Positions 1-10,579 of a stretch of 64,000 bases of DNA are shown one piece after another; positions within the stretch are counted from its first letter, which is position 1, and the number at the start of each line of letters is the position of its first letter. The stretch is from Polytrichum commune (Eukaryota > Streptophyta > Polytrichopsida > Polytrichales > Polytrichaceae): assembly GCA_950295325.1 (NCBI GenBank), contig OX485808.1, positions 27,236,527-27,300,526 on the forward strand, read 5' to 3'. The notes under the pieces are model-generated. The model ran no database searches and was not told the DNA's origin. It worked only from the letters and a program-made list of their open reading frames with translations. A program made the translations under genes and the position numbers.

Positions 1-784
1 ACTTACAATTTTAATGGGAGGCAACTATTTGTGGCTTATAATTTTAATGGAGGCTTAATAAATATGCAACCCAACTTTTTTTTCATCTCATTTTATTTAA
101 TTTGGTCTTCACCCAACTTTTTGATCATTTTAATTTGATATAATTTTTACAAAAGCCATCCTCTAAGCCGTTTTAAGTACGATGCCCCCTGCGTATAATA
201 TGGGAATTGCGTACCCGGGCATGTGATCTTATGGAATAACACGAAGTCGACATTGCAATAATGATAATGATTACAGAGTCTTTCCACGTTTTCTACGTAT
301 AGTTTTTCAAGTATCGTGGTCTTGCAAAGACGTAGTGGATATTCCATGTATTCTAGCAACCGTTTTTATGGGAGCCCCATCATCGACTGCAAGAAGGGTT
401 GCATATAGTTGTTCATCTGTCCAATTTCCATTTTTCGTATCTTGTCTACCCATGTGTTCAAAAAATATACCGTCCATGGTGCTAGGTTTGTCCCTTTATT
501 ATTTGAGTATTTTTATTTTTTTTGTATTTTTGGTATTTTAGACAAGTTTTGTTTGCATATGTGCGTACCCTCAAATGTTGTTATGTTTAGAGATGCAACA
601 TGAATAATGGGATGCACATGACATGAGATGAAATTATGAAGAATATGATCAAACAATATGAGTATTTGGTAAAGGATCAAAATATGTTGAGAGTTTGGAA
701 TCGTATAGAAGAAGTGATGACAAAAAGAAATTGCAGGAAAGAAATTGCCTTAAGGTAGTATTATGTATCTCAATATGTACAACT
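1..784. other. AT-rich intergenic DNA, nothing recognised
   Basis: Short open frames on both strands (for example a 70-codon minus frame at 147-359) resemble no family I know and have no supporting context. I see no repeat structure or RNA gene here. Confidence 0.5.
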
Positions 785-1805
785 TAAGGCCCTCAAATGC
801 ATCCTTAATAATTCCAATAAAGAAATGAGACCCTTTGTAATGCCAATTAGAAAATGAGGCCCTTAATAATGCCAATAAATAGATTAGGCCCTTCAATGAT
901 GCCAATAAATAAAGGGGGTTGCTATTTCCACACCTTTTTTGGCTAGATTCACACCTTTTTGCCGGTTCGGTTGCCGTGTCACTGAGGCGCTATATATGAG
1001 ATTCTTCATGGTGCATCCGGACCATTGATCCACCAAGGCCCATCCAAGGGCCTCAATGATCCTAGGTGGCGGTGGGGTGGGGGGCGGGGGTGGTGCTTGC
1101 CACCAAGGCAGGTGGGGCCGTGCGCCTCATGTCTTTTTTGGGGAGGCCGGATTTAGGGTGGTGTCGGGCCTAGTGGCTAGGCGGGCCCAGTGGCTAGGCC
1201 TACTTATTATATAACTAGTTGGTTACCCTTACTCTACTTATGGTCACTCTTCTTAATTGGGCATGTATATTTGAGTGGTATATGTGCAAGTCTTGAAGTT
1301 AGGTATGGACACCTATATGATCATTATTGACACCATAATAATCTTCACTTTGATAATGACTAAGATATTCATATGAGCTCCTAAATTTTGATTTTGGATT
1401 TGCTAACCATCTCGTACTAACCTACTTGTTTCATATCATGCCACAAGTAGAGTAAGGCTAACCAACTAGTTATATAATAAGTAGGCCTAGCCACTGGGCC
1501 CGCCTAGCCACTAGACCCGACACCACCCTAAATCCGGCCTCCCCAAAAAAGACATGAGGCCCACGGCCCCACCCCGCCTTGGTGGCAAGCACAACCCCCG
1601 CCCCCCACCCACCGCCACCTAGGATCATTGAGGCCCTTGGATGGGCCTTGGTGGATCAACGGTCCGGATGCACCATGAAGAATCTCATATATAGCGCCTC
1701 AGTGATACGGCAACCGAACCGGCAAAAAGGTGTGAATCTAGCCAAAAAAGGTGTGGAAATAGCAATCCCCTAAATAAATTAGGCCTTGAATAATGCCATA
1801 AACAA
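785..1805. repeat. Short tandem repeats split by a fold-back element
   Basis: Four to five diverged units of about 36 bp, each with a core like AGGCCCTTAATAATGCCAA, lie at 785-913. A further unit follows at 1771-1805. The array is interrupted by the fold-back element at 914-1770, so the element inserted into a pre-existing repeat. Confidence 0.6.
914..1770. mobile_element. 857-bp fold-back (long inverted repeat) transposon
   Basis: The two arms, about 914-1235 and 1445-1770, are near-perfect inverted copies, so the single strand would fold into a hairpin of more than 300 bp around a loop of about 200 bp. The ends are GGGGGTTGCTATTTCC and, on the other strand, GGGGATTGCTATTTCC. An exact 8-bp target duplication TAAATAAA flanks it (906-913 and 1771-1778), which suggests hAT-type integration, although the long arms would also suit a Mutator-like element. 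No transposase is encoded; the 64-codon frame at 1579-1773 is arm sequence. The loop resembles the repeat family seen near 32340-32570. Confidence 0.85.
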
Positions 1806-2452
1806 CTTGGGGTCAATTAAATATGAACCATTAGATTTGGGCCAATAACTATAGGTTGTAGGAATTGGGCCATTAAATCTGAGTTGTCACATCTTGATAG
1901 CTAAATGTGAATTGTTGCACTTCGGCCGTTGGAGATGTGCCATTAGGTCTACATTGTGAGACCTATGCCATTAGATTTGGGCTTTTACATCTAGGCCGTT
2001 AAATTTCGAGTCTTAAGATCTGGATCACTAATCAACCTCACTCACCCCCTAATCAACCTATCTCACTCACTCAACCCCCTCGTGAACCTCTCAACTTCAC
2101 TCACCCAACCCCTTGCACCCATGTACTCACCCCCCAACTCTTAACCAACCTCACTCCGTCAACAACAAACCCATCACTCTGCCAATTCTAAATGTGACAT
2201 GTCACTAGCCTCCACCCTGAGCACAAGAATCATGAAAATCAAGAGCAATTGAGCACAAACCCGCCCCCTTAATGTATTGCCGTTGTCCAATAAAGTGCCA
2301 CTCATGTCCACCAGACCTTGACAGACCACTTGGTCCGCCACCTTGAACCGACCCCGTGTTAGCTGCTAACCCATCACTCCGTGGGCCTAGGCATGTCACA
2401 TCTTAAGGCACTGTTCCAAGGTAGGTGTGGGTTTAGGGTGGGGTAACGGGAT
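1779..2452. other. Low-complexity intergenic DNA
   Basis: The stretch contains loosely repeated phrases around GCCATTAGATTTGGGC and a C-rich run of CTCACCCAACC-like words (about 2040-2150). I see no coding or RNA feature. Confidence 0.45.
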
Positions 2453-2588
2453 GAGCACCCTCTACCTTAGCACCTTCCTTCCAATTTCCTTCTCTTGGGT
2501 TGCTTCCTCGCAAGCCTCTTTGTCAAAACTCAATGACGGAGTTCCGAGGGCGAGTTCACATGGGTCCCAAGTCCCACTCATGTTAGCA
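2453..2588 (+). repeat. 136-bp direct repeat, partner at 20872-20996
   Basis: This stretch, from about ACCTTAGCACCTTCC to CATGTTAGCAA, recurs in the same orientation at 20872-20996 with a few differences and a small indel. The two copies bracket the interrupted 2.3-kb repeat and the big retroelement. Confidence 0.7.
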
Positions 2589-2589
2589 A

Positions 2590-3539
2590 ATGATGTTGAT
2601 TGTTGAACCTAGACTAGTTACTCATAGATAGAGTATGTAGTCCAATCTCTCTTATAAACACATATCCTTAAACTGGTATCCATTGTTGGAGCCACACCCA
2701 ACCACATACTACTCAAAAATAGGTGTCCGATCAAGATACGTAACCAAATTAGGCACGTCTACCTTACTTCATGCAGATGTCAACAAAAATTACCTTGCAC
2801 GACAACAAGCTATCGCAATCTACCAGATTATCACATCACAATCTACATTCACATTGCACAATGTCAAAACATCACATGTACTAAGAGGCCTTTCCAAAAC
2901 ATCAAGGGGTCAAGGTGAGCGGCCCTTAAACAAATATTTCTAGCCACGTGTCACTTCTCGTAGGATACGAATATGCAATTAGTGCAAGATGATCAACAAA
3001 CCCAAATCATGCATGTAGTCATTTGTGCATGTTTTTTTTTGTTTTGGAGATCATATGTATTATCTTAATCATATAGATCCTCCCAATTATGTCGACTGCT
3101 ATTGAGCATGTGGAAATGATCATTTTGTTCAATTAGGGTGATTTCAAAGGCCAAAGTTGCTTACCCAACTTAAATGTGGGATACTCAATAACTTACCATC
3201 AAAATGCATAACTTAATATTCTATATTAGAAAGATGTTGTAAACTCTTGCCCGGAGTTTCTTGGGGTGAGCAACGCATGCATTTGTACAAAAAAAGATCT
3301 ATCTTATCAAAAAATAGATCATGTGGTCCAAAGAAATCTCCTCTAAAGTTCTAAATAATGTGCACACTTTATTCCTCACAAAACAACTTACAAATTTCTC
3401 CATTGGGTGGAACCATCTCGCACCCACCCGCCACTACTAGTACGGGTCCACCCAATGGTCGTTATCTAGTATAAACTTTTGCGAACTGAATTTCTTGTTC
3501 AACTGTGAACTTTAAGAATTCCAATCCCACTTTTTATGA
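2590..3539 (+). repeat. Left part of an interrupted 2.3-kb repeat
   Basis: The stretch aligns by eye with 58055-59050 at high identity, apart from small indels (the far copy has about 40 extra bases near 58543). The match stops abruptly after ATGA at 3536-3539 and resumes at 19239, next to a second ATGA. The far copy is continuous across this point. The 86-codon frame at 2683-2943 is repeat sequence and is not kept open in the far copy. Confidence 0.85.
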
Positions 3540-3656
3540 TGTCGTGTAAATAGCGATCGTGTGTCACTGTAGCTCGAGTACCAATCATCACCAACAAACA
3601 ACACTAAAATATAGTAAAGTCATACATAAACAACACACCTCGACATGCCCCCCCTC
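3540..3656 (-). other. Candidate short 3' LTR and polypurine tract
   Basis: On the minus strand a purine run (GAGGGGGGG, about 3647-3656) is followed by a segment that starts TGTCGAGG and ends CACGACA (3645 to 3540). It therefore has the TG...CA ends and short inverted termini of an LTR and sits directly at the insertion boundary. At 106 bp it would be unusually short, and I found no matching 5' copy near 19234. Confidence 0.4.
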
Positions 3657-3932
3657 AGCTGACTATGGAGTCCCGCCAAGCAGCTAGGACTGATACCAAT
3701 CCAAAGGGCATGGATAATGAAAGATTGCTCCGCAACTAACTAATGTGGTAAACGTCATTCCAAGGAATTGGAGGTTGGGTGCAATGTGAGCCCCATCCTT
3801 AATCGCCTCTGATGTTTGGCCATTAGATTCTAAAGATTTAATTCCACCGCCTCATGTTGTTTGCATCTCTAAGCCATAACTCTTTATTTTCTATTTGGGT
3901 AGACACAAGATGATGAAAACCACACAGGATCA

Positions 3933-4106
3933 TTAAGTACGATTGGTGGAAGCACCAAGTACTAAAGATCCTCGACAACGAGGACAATTCCACTGTCCAG
4001 ATGGTGGAGAAGTCAAGGGTGGCCTCAAGCATGTCATGTGCCAACCACGTTGACAATGATCACACAAGAACATAGTAGCCGCTCATTTCTTCTCTCCACA
4101 CACAAA
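3933..4106 (-). pseudogene. PHD-type zinc finger at the end of the retroelement polyprotein
   Basis: In the integrase reading frame, directly after a TGA (4083-4085), the minus strand reads a cysteine/histidine pattern typical of PHD fingers: VCGEK, then LCDHCQRGWHMTC, then WNCPRC, ending at a TAA (3933-3935). The spacing fits Cys4-His-Cys3 except that the first cysteine position reads tyrosine (YFVC). PHD fingers read histone H3 tails, typically K4 state, so in a retroelement this could guide integration or chromatin choice; that role is inference. Many plant gypsy integrases end in a chromodomain instead. The broken first ligand and the stop show that this copy is inactive. Confidence 0.75.
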
Positions 4107-5291
4107 ATATGGAAGACCCTCTAGCACGACGGCCAGTTCAAGATGAAATGTACCCTCAATGGGTAGATGACATGTGACATATTTTTTGGAATGCTCGCGA
4201 CATTCCCTGCCATCTTTGCCTTCCAACAACAACAAACCACTCGGCAACACCTCCTTCACCCAAAGGATAGTGCGCCCCGCCCTGACATCCAATGTCGTAG
4301 ACGCCTCACGTTGGAGATAAACATAATCCCCCTGCCGGAATCTCTGCAACTGAGGTCGGTAAGCACCACTGCGAATGCGTGTATAACGCAATGTGCCACG
4401 GTGTTGAGCAATGGACAAATTCTCCATGGCCATAGGCATAGCCCTTTGGAAGAATTGAGCCCGCTTCTGCAAACACTCTGCTCAAATGTTTGGGTCATCC
4501 AAGTCCACAACATGAGCTAGGTTTTCCCGGATAGAATTTGGGAGTATAGGCTCACGTACATACAACAATTGATACGGGCTGGAGGACGCCAAAGAGACAT
4601 GCCTACTAAATCGATAGCCCATAGTAATCCAAGGCAACATAAGGTCCCAATCCCGAGAGATGGTGCGGTGATCTATAAGTGCCTTCGTGCACAACTCCTC
4701 AAAAGCACCGAGGAACTCCCTCCCTTGATCCGTTAATACCTTAGCCGGTGCTCCAAAACGTGCCAACACACGATCCAAAAAGACGGCCGAGGCCAACTCT
4801 GCAAAGTTTTGGGGTAAAGCAACAAGCTCAATCCACTTGCTAAAATGCTCCACCATCACCAACACATACTTTGCTCCATGTGGCGTGACCACCAACGGCC
4901 CCGCAAAGTCCAACGACCAACGGTAGCCCAATCCCATGATAGGTAAGGGCTGTAATTGAGGTGACAAGGTGTTAAAGCTAGATCTGACCCAGTCACATAC
5001 TTCACACCTCCCGACATAAGCAGCCACCTGCTGATACATGCCAGTCCACCAATATTGGCCACGCAACATTGCACGTGTCTTGTGTATGCCAAAATAGACA
5101 AGTTCCTCGTGTACTTGTCGTACCAAGGAGGCCCTTTGATCCAGTCTAGGGACAATACGCCTTGTCCCATCCGACCACAATTGAAATAACAAACCGTTCT
5201 CCCAACGGAACCTTGTTATTCGATGTCCAATCATGTCATTTTTCATTGCCGAGGTAGACGAAGGAAAGGTCCTCTGCTGAAGTTTATGCAA
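4107..5291 (-). pseudogene. Ty3/gypsy integrase, internally deleted
   Basis: The 269-codon frame 5291-4482 carries the N-terminal zinc-binding motif (His61, His70, Cys96, Cys99 of that frame) and the catalytic core with Asp128 (LDFAGP) and Asp188 (LTDQGREF). The next 129-codon frame (4472-4083) is the C-terminal domain, with a basic beta-rich stretch and GLLLLEGKDGRE. After HRTISR the sequence jumps straight to DWDLMLPW, so the segment that normally carries the third catalytic acidic residue (Glu) is missing in frame. A frame break near 4475 separates the two parts. The enzyme would normally insert the element cDNA; this copy cannot. Confidence 0.85.
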
Positions 5292-5445
5292 TACGGGAAG
5301 ATCCTCCTATATATCCGCAATAACTTGAGGTCAATCAGTCTCATCATCCGAGCCCTGCATCGGAACCTCAATAGCCGCACCAGAAAATAAACTGAGGTAA
5401 GTAGCTGTGCCAACCTAGAACCGCCTCTCGATCACAATTTTCATG

Positions 5446-6969
5446 TCACCTGGCCCCGGTCAAGTCCTCATCCGAAGGACTTGGATTGCGTGAGAGTCCA
5501 TCTGCATCTAGGTTGGTAATCCCAACTCGGTGCATCACCTCAAAATCATACTCTTGGAGCAACAAAGCCCATATGGCGAGCTTGCTAGTAAGCTTATCTG
5601 ACTCCATGAGCCACCATAACGGTTGATGGTCAGTCACCAAAGTAAAGCGTTGACCATAAAGATATGGCCGGAAATGGGCAATAGCCCACACTGCCGCCAA
5701 TGCTTCTCCCTCATAGGACGAATAATTGGCCTCCGCCGTGTTGTTGCTTCGCGACTTGTAAGCAACAACATACTCCCGGCCAACGTCATCATTCTGAGTA
5801 AGAACTGCTTCCAAACCCAATGAGCTCCAGTCCGTATGCAATTGGAAAGATTTGGAGACATCTCGAAGTCGAAGCACTGGAGCCATACCCAATTTTTGCT
5901 TCGATGTCTCAAATGCCTGTTGCTGCTTACAACCCCAAGTCCAAGGTTGGTCCTTGCTCGTGAGAATGGTGAGAGGCTTGGCGATCAAGCTAAAGTTCTT
6001 GACGAATCGACGATAATAATTCGCCAAATCCAAGAAAGCACGAAGTCTCGGCACATCGACCGGTGCCGGAATCTTCTGCAAGGCGTCCACCTTAGCTTGT
6101 TGTACCCCAAGACCTTCTGGAACAATCATATGCCCCAGATATGCTAGCCATTCATGGAAAAACTTGCACTTGCCGTGGTGCAAGCGCAATCCCCACCGCT
6201 GCAACCATTTAAAAACGGCTTGCAGATGCCTCACATGCTCATGTGATGTCCTACTGAAGATGATCACATTGTCTATGCAACACCGAGCAAAAGGCAAGCC
6301 AGAGAGGACCTAGTCCATCACCCTCTGGAACTCAGCAAGTGCATTCTTCAGGCCAAATGAAAGAAACTTCCAATGGTAAAGTTGATCATTCCCATCTTGA
6401 TCAACTCCCCAGAATGCGGTTTTCACCCGATTTCCCACAAGTAATGGAAGCTGGTGATAGCCAGATCTCTAGTCCAAGGTGCTAAAGACCCGAGAAAATC
6501 CAATGGCATCAAACAACTCCTCCAGGATTGGCAAGGGATACCGATCCGACTTGGTCTTCCGATTAATTGGACAGTAATCCCCATACATCCGTTTCTCCGT
6601 TCAATTGCCAAAGATATCCTTCTTCGATGGCATAACCGTAGCACAAACATACTCCCCGTTGGAAAGTTCAATTAGCCTTGCTGCCAAGAGCTCTCGGCAA
6701 CGAGCCTGAACGCCAATCCGCTCGGAAACATTGAGCCTATAAGGTCTTCGAAAAATGGGATGGTCATCCTTCAACTGAATGTGGATGGGGTTTCCTTTAT
6801 AACCTTCAAGATCCTGAAGGCTAAAAACAAAACACCTACGGTACGAGCGAATAAATGCTCGTATTTTCCGTGCCTCAGCACTAGTGAGATGAGGGCCTAC
6901 TTCCAATGGCCAATCATCAAACTCTGTGGTCTCCCTCTTCACCAAAGGGGAACCACATGGTGTTGGCAC
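5446..6969 (-). pseudogene. Ty3/gypsy reverse transcriptase and RNase H
   Basis: The fingers and palm start in the frame 6969-6601 (RPYRLNVSERIGVQARC, then ATVMPSKKD) and continue in the same frame through stops to the frame 6297-5446. The active-site box reads CIDN at 6268-6279, where the family has a YxDD-type box, so one catalytic aspartate is replaced by asparagine. RNase H follows, with HTDWSSLGLEAVLTQ, YEGEALAAVWAI and LVTDHQPLWWL. These would copy the element RNA into DNA. At least three in-frame stops lie between 6300 and 6610. Confidence 0.9.
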
Positions 6970-7300
6970 GAACTCTAACTACTACTCATAGGAGGGGGCA
7001 TTAACCATGCCCCCAATCTCGATGCCAACAGTAGAGCTTGGCCTCCTTTCATCACCACCAATATGTGATGATGAAGCCACAACCGAAGGCGAAGAAGTCA
7101 AAGCAGTATAAACCCGTTGATCTCGAAGCTCTTCCATCACTTGCTACTCGAATCAAGAGATTTGTTCGATTCTCCAACCATGGCCTCAGTTCCTCCTCCA
7201 TGAATGTGGACTACTGTGCCCCCTGACCAGAGTCCTCTGCCCCCAAAGACAACAACTGATCATCATGATGCCGTTGCAATGCAAAGCATAAACCAACAGT
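6970..7300 (-). other. Spacer between methyltransferase and reverse transcriptase
   Basis: The minus strand here reads as polyprotein linker in the reverse transcriptase frame up to about 7010 (TVGIEIGGMVNAPSYE), interrupted by stops. The part nearer 7300 is low-complexity with no recognised domain. Confidence 0.5.
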
Positions 7301-8275
7301 CTACACCATGGTGTTAAGATCCATGGCTTGGCCCAACACGAACCGCCGTTGGCCCTCAGAAAGGCCAGGAACTGTTGTGATTCCGGTCCGGAATCCTATA
7401 GCACGCTTCCGTTTGTCGGCAATAGGTTCGTAATGGGTTTTTGTGTGAGCATCCCACACCATACCAGGCCCCCGATCGCGGAAAGCGAATGACTGTAGAA
7501 ACATCATAAAGGTGGGAAAGGCCCACCGTGGTGCCCCCACTTTGTTGACCAATGCCAACGGGGTAAATCATCTCGAACAATCGGCAAAGAGGTCCGGTTT
7601 GGATCCAAGATGTCATCCACCTTCTGATCAAAAGGTGGAGGTATTGTAGAAAATGCTGCAGCTAAAGTAGATGACGATGCGAGGTTGGTCTAAATCCACC
7701 GAGGCCAGTGGGCATAAGAACCAATGCTCGCGGCATCCACAAAAACGGGATCTCCAAGGTGTTGACGAACATAATGACCGCCTTCCAATACCTTGTCCCA
7801 AGAGTCTCCCAATAGAGGTACATTCTCAAATATGTATCCTAGGGTGAAAGGTTGGTGGGTAAACCACCACTGCATAAGGTGGATGAGGCTAGACATGGGA
7901 TCCTCTAAGCCTTGGCATGCTCCAACACGTGAGTGGCCCTGGCATGGCCATTCCGCAATCACCAGATCAACGATGCTCAACCTTCGCAAGTTTGCTGATA
8001 AGTGTAACATCATGAGGAAGACGTCCAAAGCACCCACGGATGGCAGTCGGATGGAGCTGGTGTGGGTACAACACCATCAACTGGTGTAAATGGTGACGTG
8101 CCACCCGGGTGGAGATAGGATTGTTGTCGACATAGATGTAGTGTCGAACGATGAGGCCAATTTCCAACACAGCCGCCAATCCCATCCCGATGCCCCCAAA
8201 CAATTCGACCAAAGTAAGCTGTGAGGCCAAAACCACCCCCCTTAAGCGTCCTAGTCCGGGTGATGGTGTTGAGAA
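7301..8275 (-). pseudogene. C5 cytosine DNA methyltransferase domain carried by the retroelement
   Basis: Reading the minus strand across frame breaks gives the conserved motif order of DNA (cytosine-5) methyltransferases. Motif I, the AdoMet-binding loop, is VELFGGIG (8186-8209). Motif IV is PCQGHS with the catalytic cysteine (7930-7947). Motif VI is ENV (7819-7827). A motif VIII-like stretch is FVDAASIGSYAHWPRWI. The C-terminal block has KRAIGFRTG and QRRFVLGQAMDLNTMV (7301-7558), like motifs IX-X. The arrangement and wording resemble DRM/DNMT3-like enzymes more than bacterial ones. Breaks are a TGA at 8276-8278, a frameshift near 8000, a TAG at 7690-7692 and a frameshift near 7560. It lies between protease and reverse transcriptase on the same strand, so it was very probably part of the pol polyprotein. 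In an active element it would methylate cytosines using S-adenosylmethionine. Confidence 0.88.
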
Positions 8276-9967
8276 TCACATGTATTGTTCGTATCAAAAG
8301 AATGATCTCTTTACATCCCAAGGCATTCATGTCATTTTGAATCACTTTGTTTATTAGTAGTGACCTCTTGGCTTGTGGCCGAATTGGCCTTCTCAAGAGT
8401 CCAACCGGCAGCCTTGGCAACACAAGCTCTCAAGGATATTCTCCTTGCGCCTTTGATTATCCTCTCCTTCACCTTGCCAATGCTAGAGTCCTCCTCTTTC
8501 TCCATTGTTATATAAGTGATTGATTTTTGACCAAAAATGATGTAAGTGTTGAAAAACACTCCCTCAATGGTTAACCTCAAATACAGTTGCTTGTAAAAAC
8601 CACACACCCTCCTAGCTATTTAACCACACAACTCACACATTGACTAATTTCATTAAGTCATCTCCCTAAGTCTTAATTCTAAAGTCACCCACATCACTCA
8701 TTAGTTGATGGTTTCACTAGCTTAATCTCCAACTAATCCTTAGATCTCCTAATCCCAGCTCGGCTTGGTACACCCTTGATCTGGTGGTACTTTCGGTTGA
8801 ACACATAGCCCCTTAATCTGCTGGCCTAACCGGTAACCTTAGTTTGCTGGTCGAACATGTAGCCTTAGTCTGCTGCCCAACCGGTAACCTTAGTCTGCTG
8901 GTCGAACAGGTAGCCTTAGTCTGCTGGCCTAACCGGTAACCTTAGTCTGCTGCCCAACCAGTAGCCTTAGTCTACTGGTCGAACAGGTAGCCTTAGTCTG
9001 CTGGCCCAACCGGTAACCTTAGTCTGCTGGTCGAACAGGTAGCCTTAGTCTGCTGGCCCAATCGGTAACCTTAGTCTGCTGGTCGAACAAGTAGCCTTAG
9101 TCTGCTGGCCCAACCGGTAACCTTAGTTTGCTGGTCGAACAGGTAGCCTTAGTCTGCTTGCCTAACCGGTAAGCCCTTAGCCTGATGGGCAGAGCTTAGT
9201 ACATTTGCAACTAAGGTTTGGCCAAGCTCATTAATGGCCCTAACTAACACACTAATTAGGGGTCCACCTAAAGGGATTTCAAACTACACACTAATTTGGT
9301 GACCCTAAGCCTCTAATCAAATACTTTGCTACTTGGTTTCTATGATTTGGACTAATTAACTAAACTAACTCCCTAACATCACTAAGGGCTAACTAATCCA
9401 CACACGTGGCTTTCAAGCTATAAGAGCTCACTCCCGTGGGAGAAATTGAGAGAGAGAGCTTAACTAACTAACTTCACTAGAAACTAACAATCCACACACG
9501 TGGCTCAAGCTCTTAAGAGCTTGCTCCCTTGAGAGCGTTTGATGGAGAGAGAGGAAAATGAGAGAGAAAACACCTTAAGTAGCAGAGAGGGAGAGAGGGA
9601 GAGAGAGGTGAGGATAGGGTGAGAGGATTAGCACCTCCAATCACAATCCCTTAACCTTCACCTTCAAAGTAGGGACTAATCCCCTTCCACCAAGCTTCCT
9701 TCTTCCTAAACTACCAAGGTGGATCCAAAAGTGGGCATTTAACCCGCGGAGCTCACCTTGCTTCACCTTACCCCCTACTCACATTATCAAGGCATCCTTC
9801 TATTGAGATCAAACCTTAAAATAACCACACAACACATTCTAATGCCTAAACTTAAATCCACACCACACTTCACTCTTTTTATGTTTTGTGAATAATCATA
9901 ATACATCAAAGTCAAACTAAAATTGGTTTTGAAGAGTTAATCACCACATGTGGGCACCATTTTGGGC
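8276..9967. other. Unassigned segment between protease linker and methyltransferase
   Basis: No gypsy domain is visible over these 1.7 kb. A 91-codon minus frame (8607-8332) is unrecognised. A 26-bp minisatellite occupies 8811-9172, and GAGAGA-rich tracts lie at 9440-9610. I suspect a further nested insertion, because element genes are usually compact, but I could not define ends or a target duplication. Confidence 0.45.
8811..9172 (+). repeat. 26-bp minisatellite with 52-bp dimer order
   Basis: About 14 units share the start CCTTAGTCTGCTGG, followed alternately by CCCAACCGGTAA and TCGAACAGGTAG, giving a 52-bp higher-order period. A few units deviate by one base or one deletion. Confidence 0.9.
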
Positions 9968-10579
9968 TCACATAAGCCGCCACAAAATGAGATGTGCCAA
10001 TGCCGATGGGACATCCGGTATGACCGGTGTCCTAGGAGTGAGAGAGAGGACAATGTCCTCACACCTCCGGAACAGCTCGGCGGAATCGCGCCAGGAAGGA
10101 AAGGGATCCTTGGGATGGCGCACCAATGCACCCTTAGGTGTCATATCCCGTTGATCGTCTGTACTCCCCATGAATGCTAATGATTCCTCCAACAATGCGG
10201 AACCATAAGGCAATGTGTCCACAATAGCACCACATCCAAAAACCATGGATAATGGTGCTATGGTCGCGACCACCGCAAATGCCACAAGAATAAGTTCCCT
10301 GTGGCTGTCTCCAGCCGACCAACCTAGTCGGATCCAAACCACCTCAGTCTAGTTGTCCAAACCAAAACCAAGGGGGTATAGTGCTTGCTGACCAACTAAA
10401 ATGTCATAGTTGGTCGCATCCATCACCGCACACCTAAGAAGAAGAGGTGCGGATGGATCTCCGGGCTTCACGTGGAAGCTAAGTTGTAATGGCTCCCACG
10501 TATAACATGTGGCCCGCTCCACGTAGCCAACCGATGTAACAATGGTAAATGGGCAAGGAGCCAAGTTGTCGGCCGTCAA
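9968..10579 (-). pseudogene. Retroelement aspartic protease, C-terminal half, and linker domain
   Basis: The minus strand reads LAPCPFTIVTSVGYVERA and ends with ATNYDILVGQQALYPLGFGL, the typical second half of a retroviral-type aspartic protease (the YDILVGQ stretch). A TAG then interrupts the same frame, which continues into a 124-codon linker (10342-9968, starting WIRLGWSAGDSHREL) that I do not recognise. The N-terminal half with the catalytic DSGA lies at 11553-11640; a solo LTR at 10580-11552 splits the gene. Confidence 0.8.

Noticed and set aside
3686-3698. TTGGTATCAGTCC on the minus strand as a primer-binding site
   Set aside because: It resembles the initiator-tRNA site but lies at the 3' side of the minus-strand element, where no primer-binding site is expected.
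7356-7631. 91-codon minus frame overlapping the methyltransferase
   Set aside because: It is a shadow frame; the C-terminal methyltransferase motifs are in the frame 7558-7301.
8811-9172. CRISPR-like regular array
   Set aside because: Units are contiguous without unique spacers, and the context is a plant retroelement.
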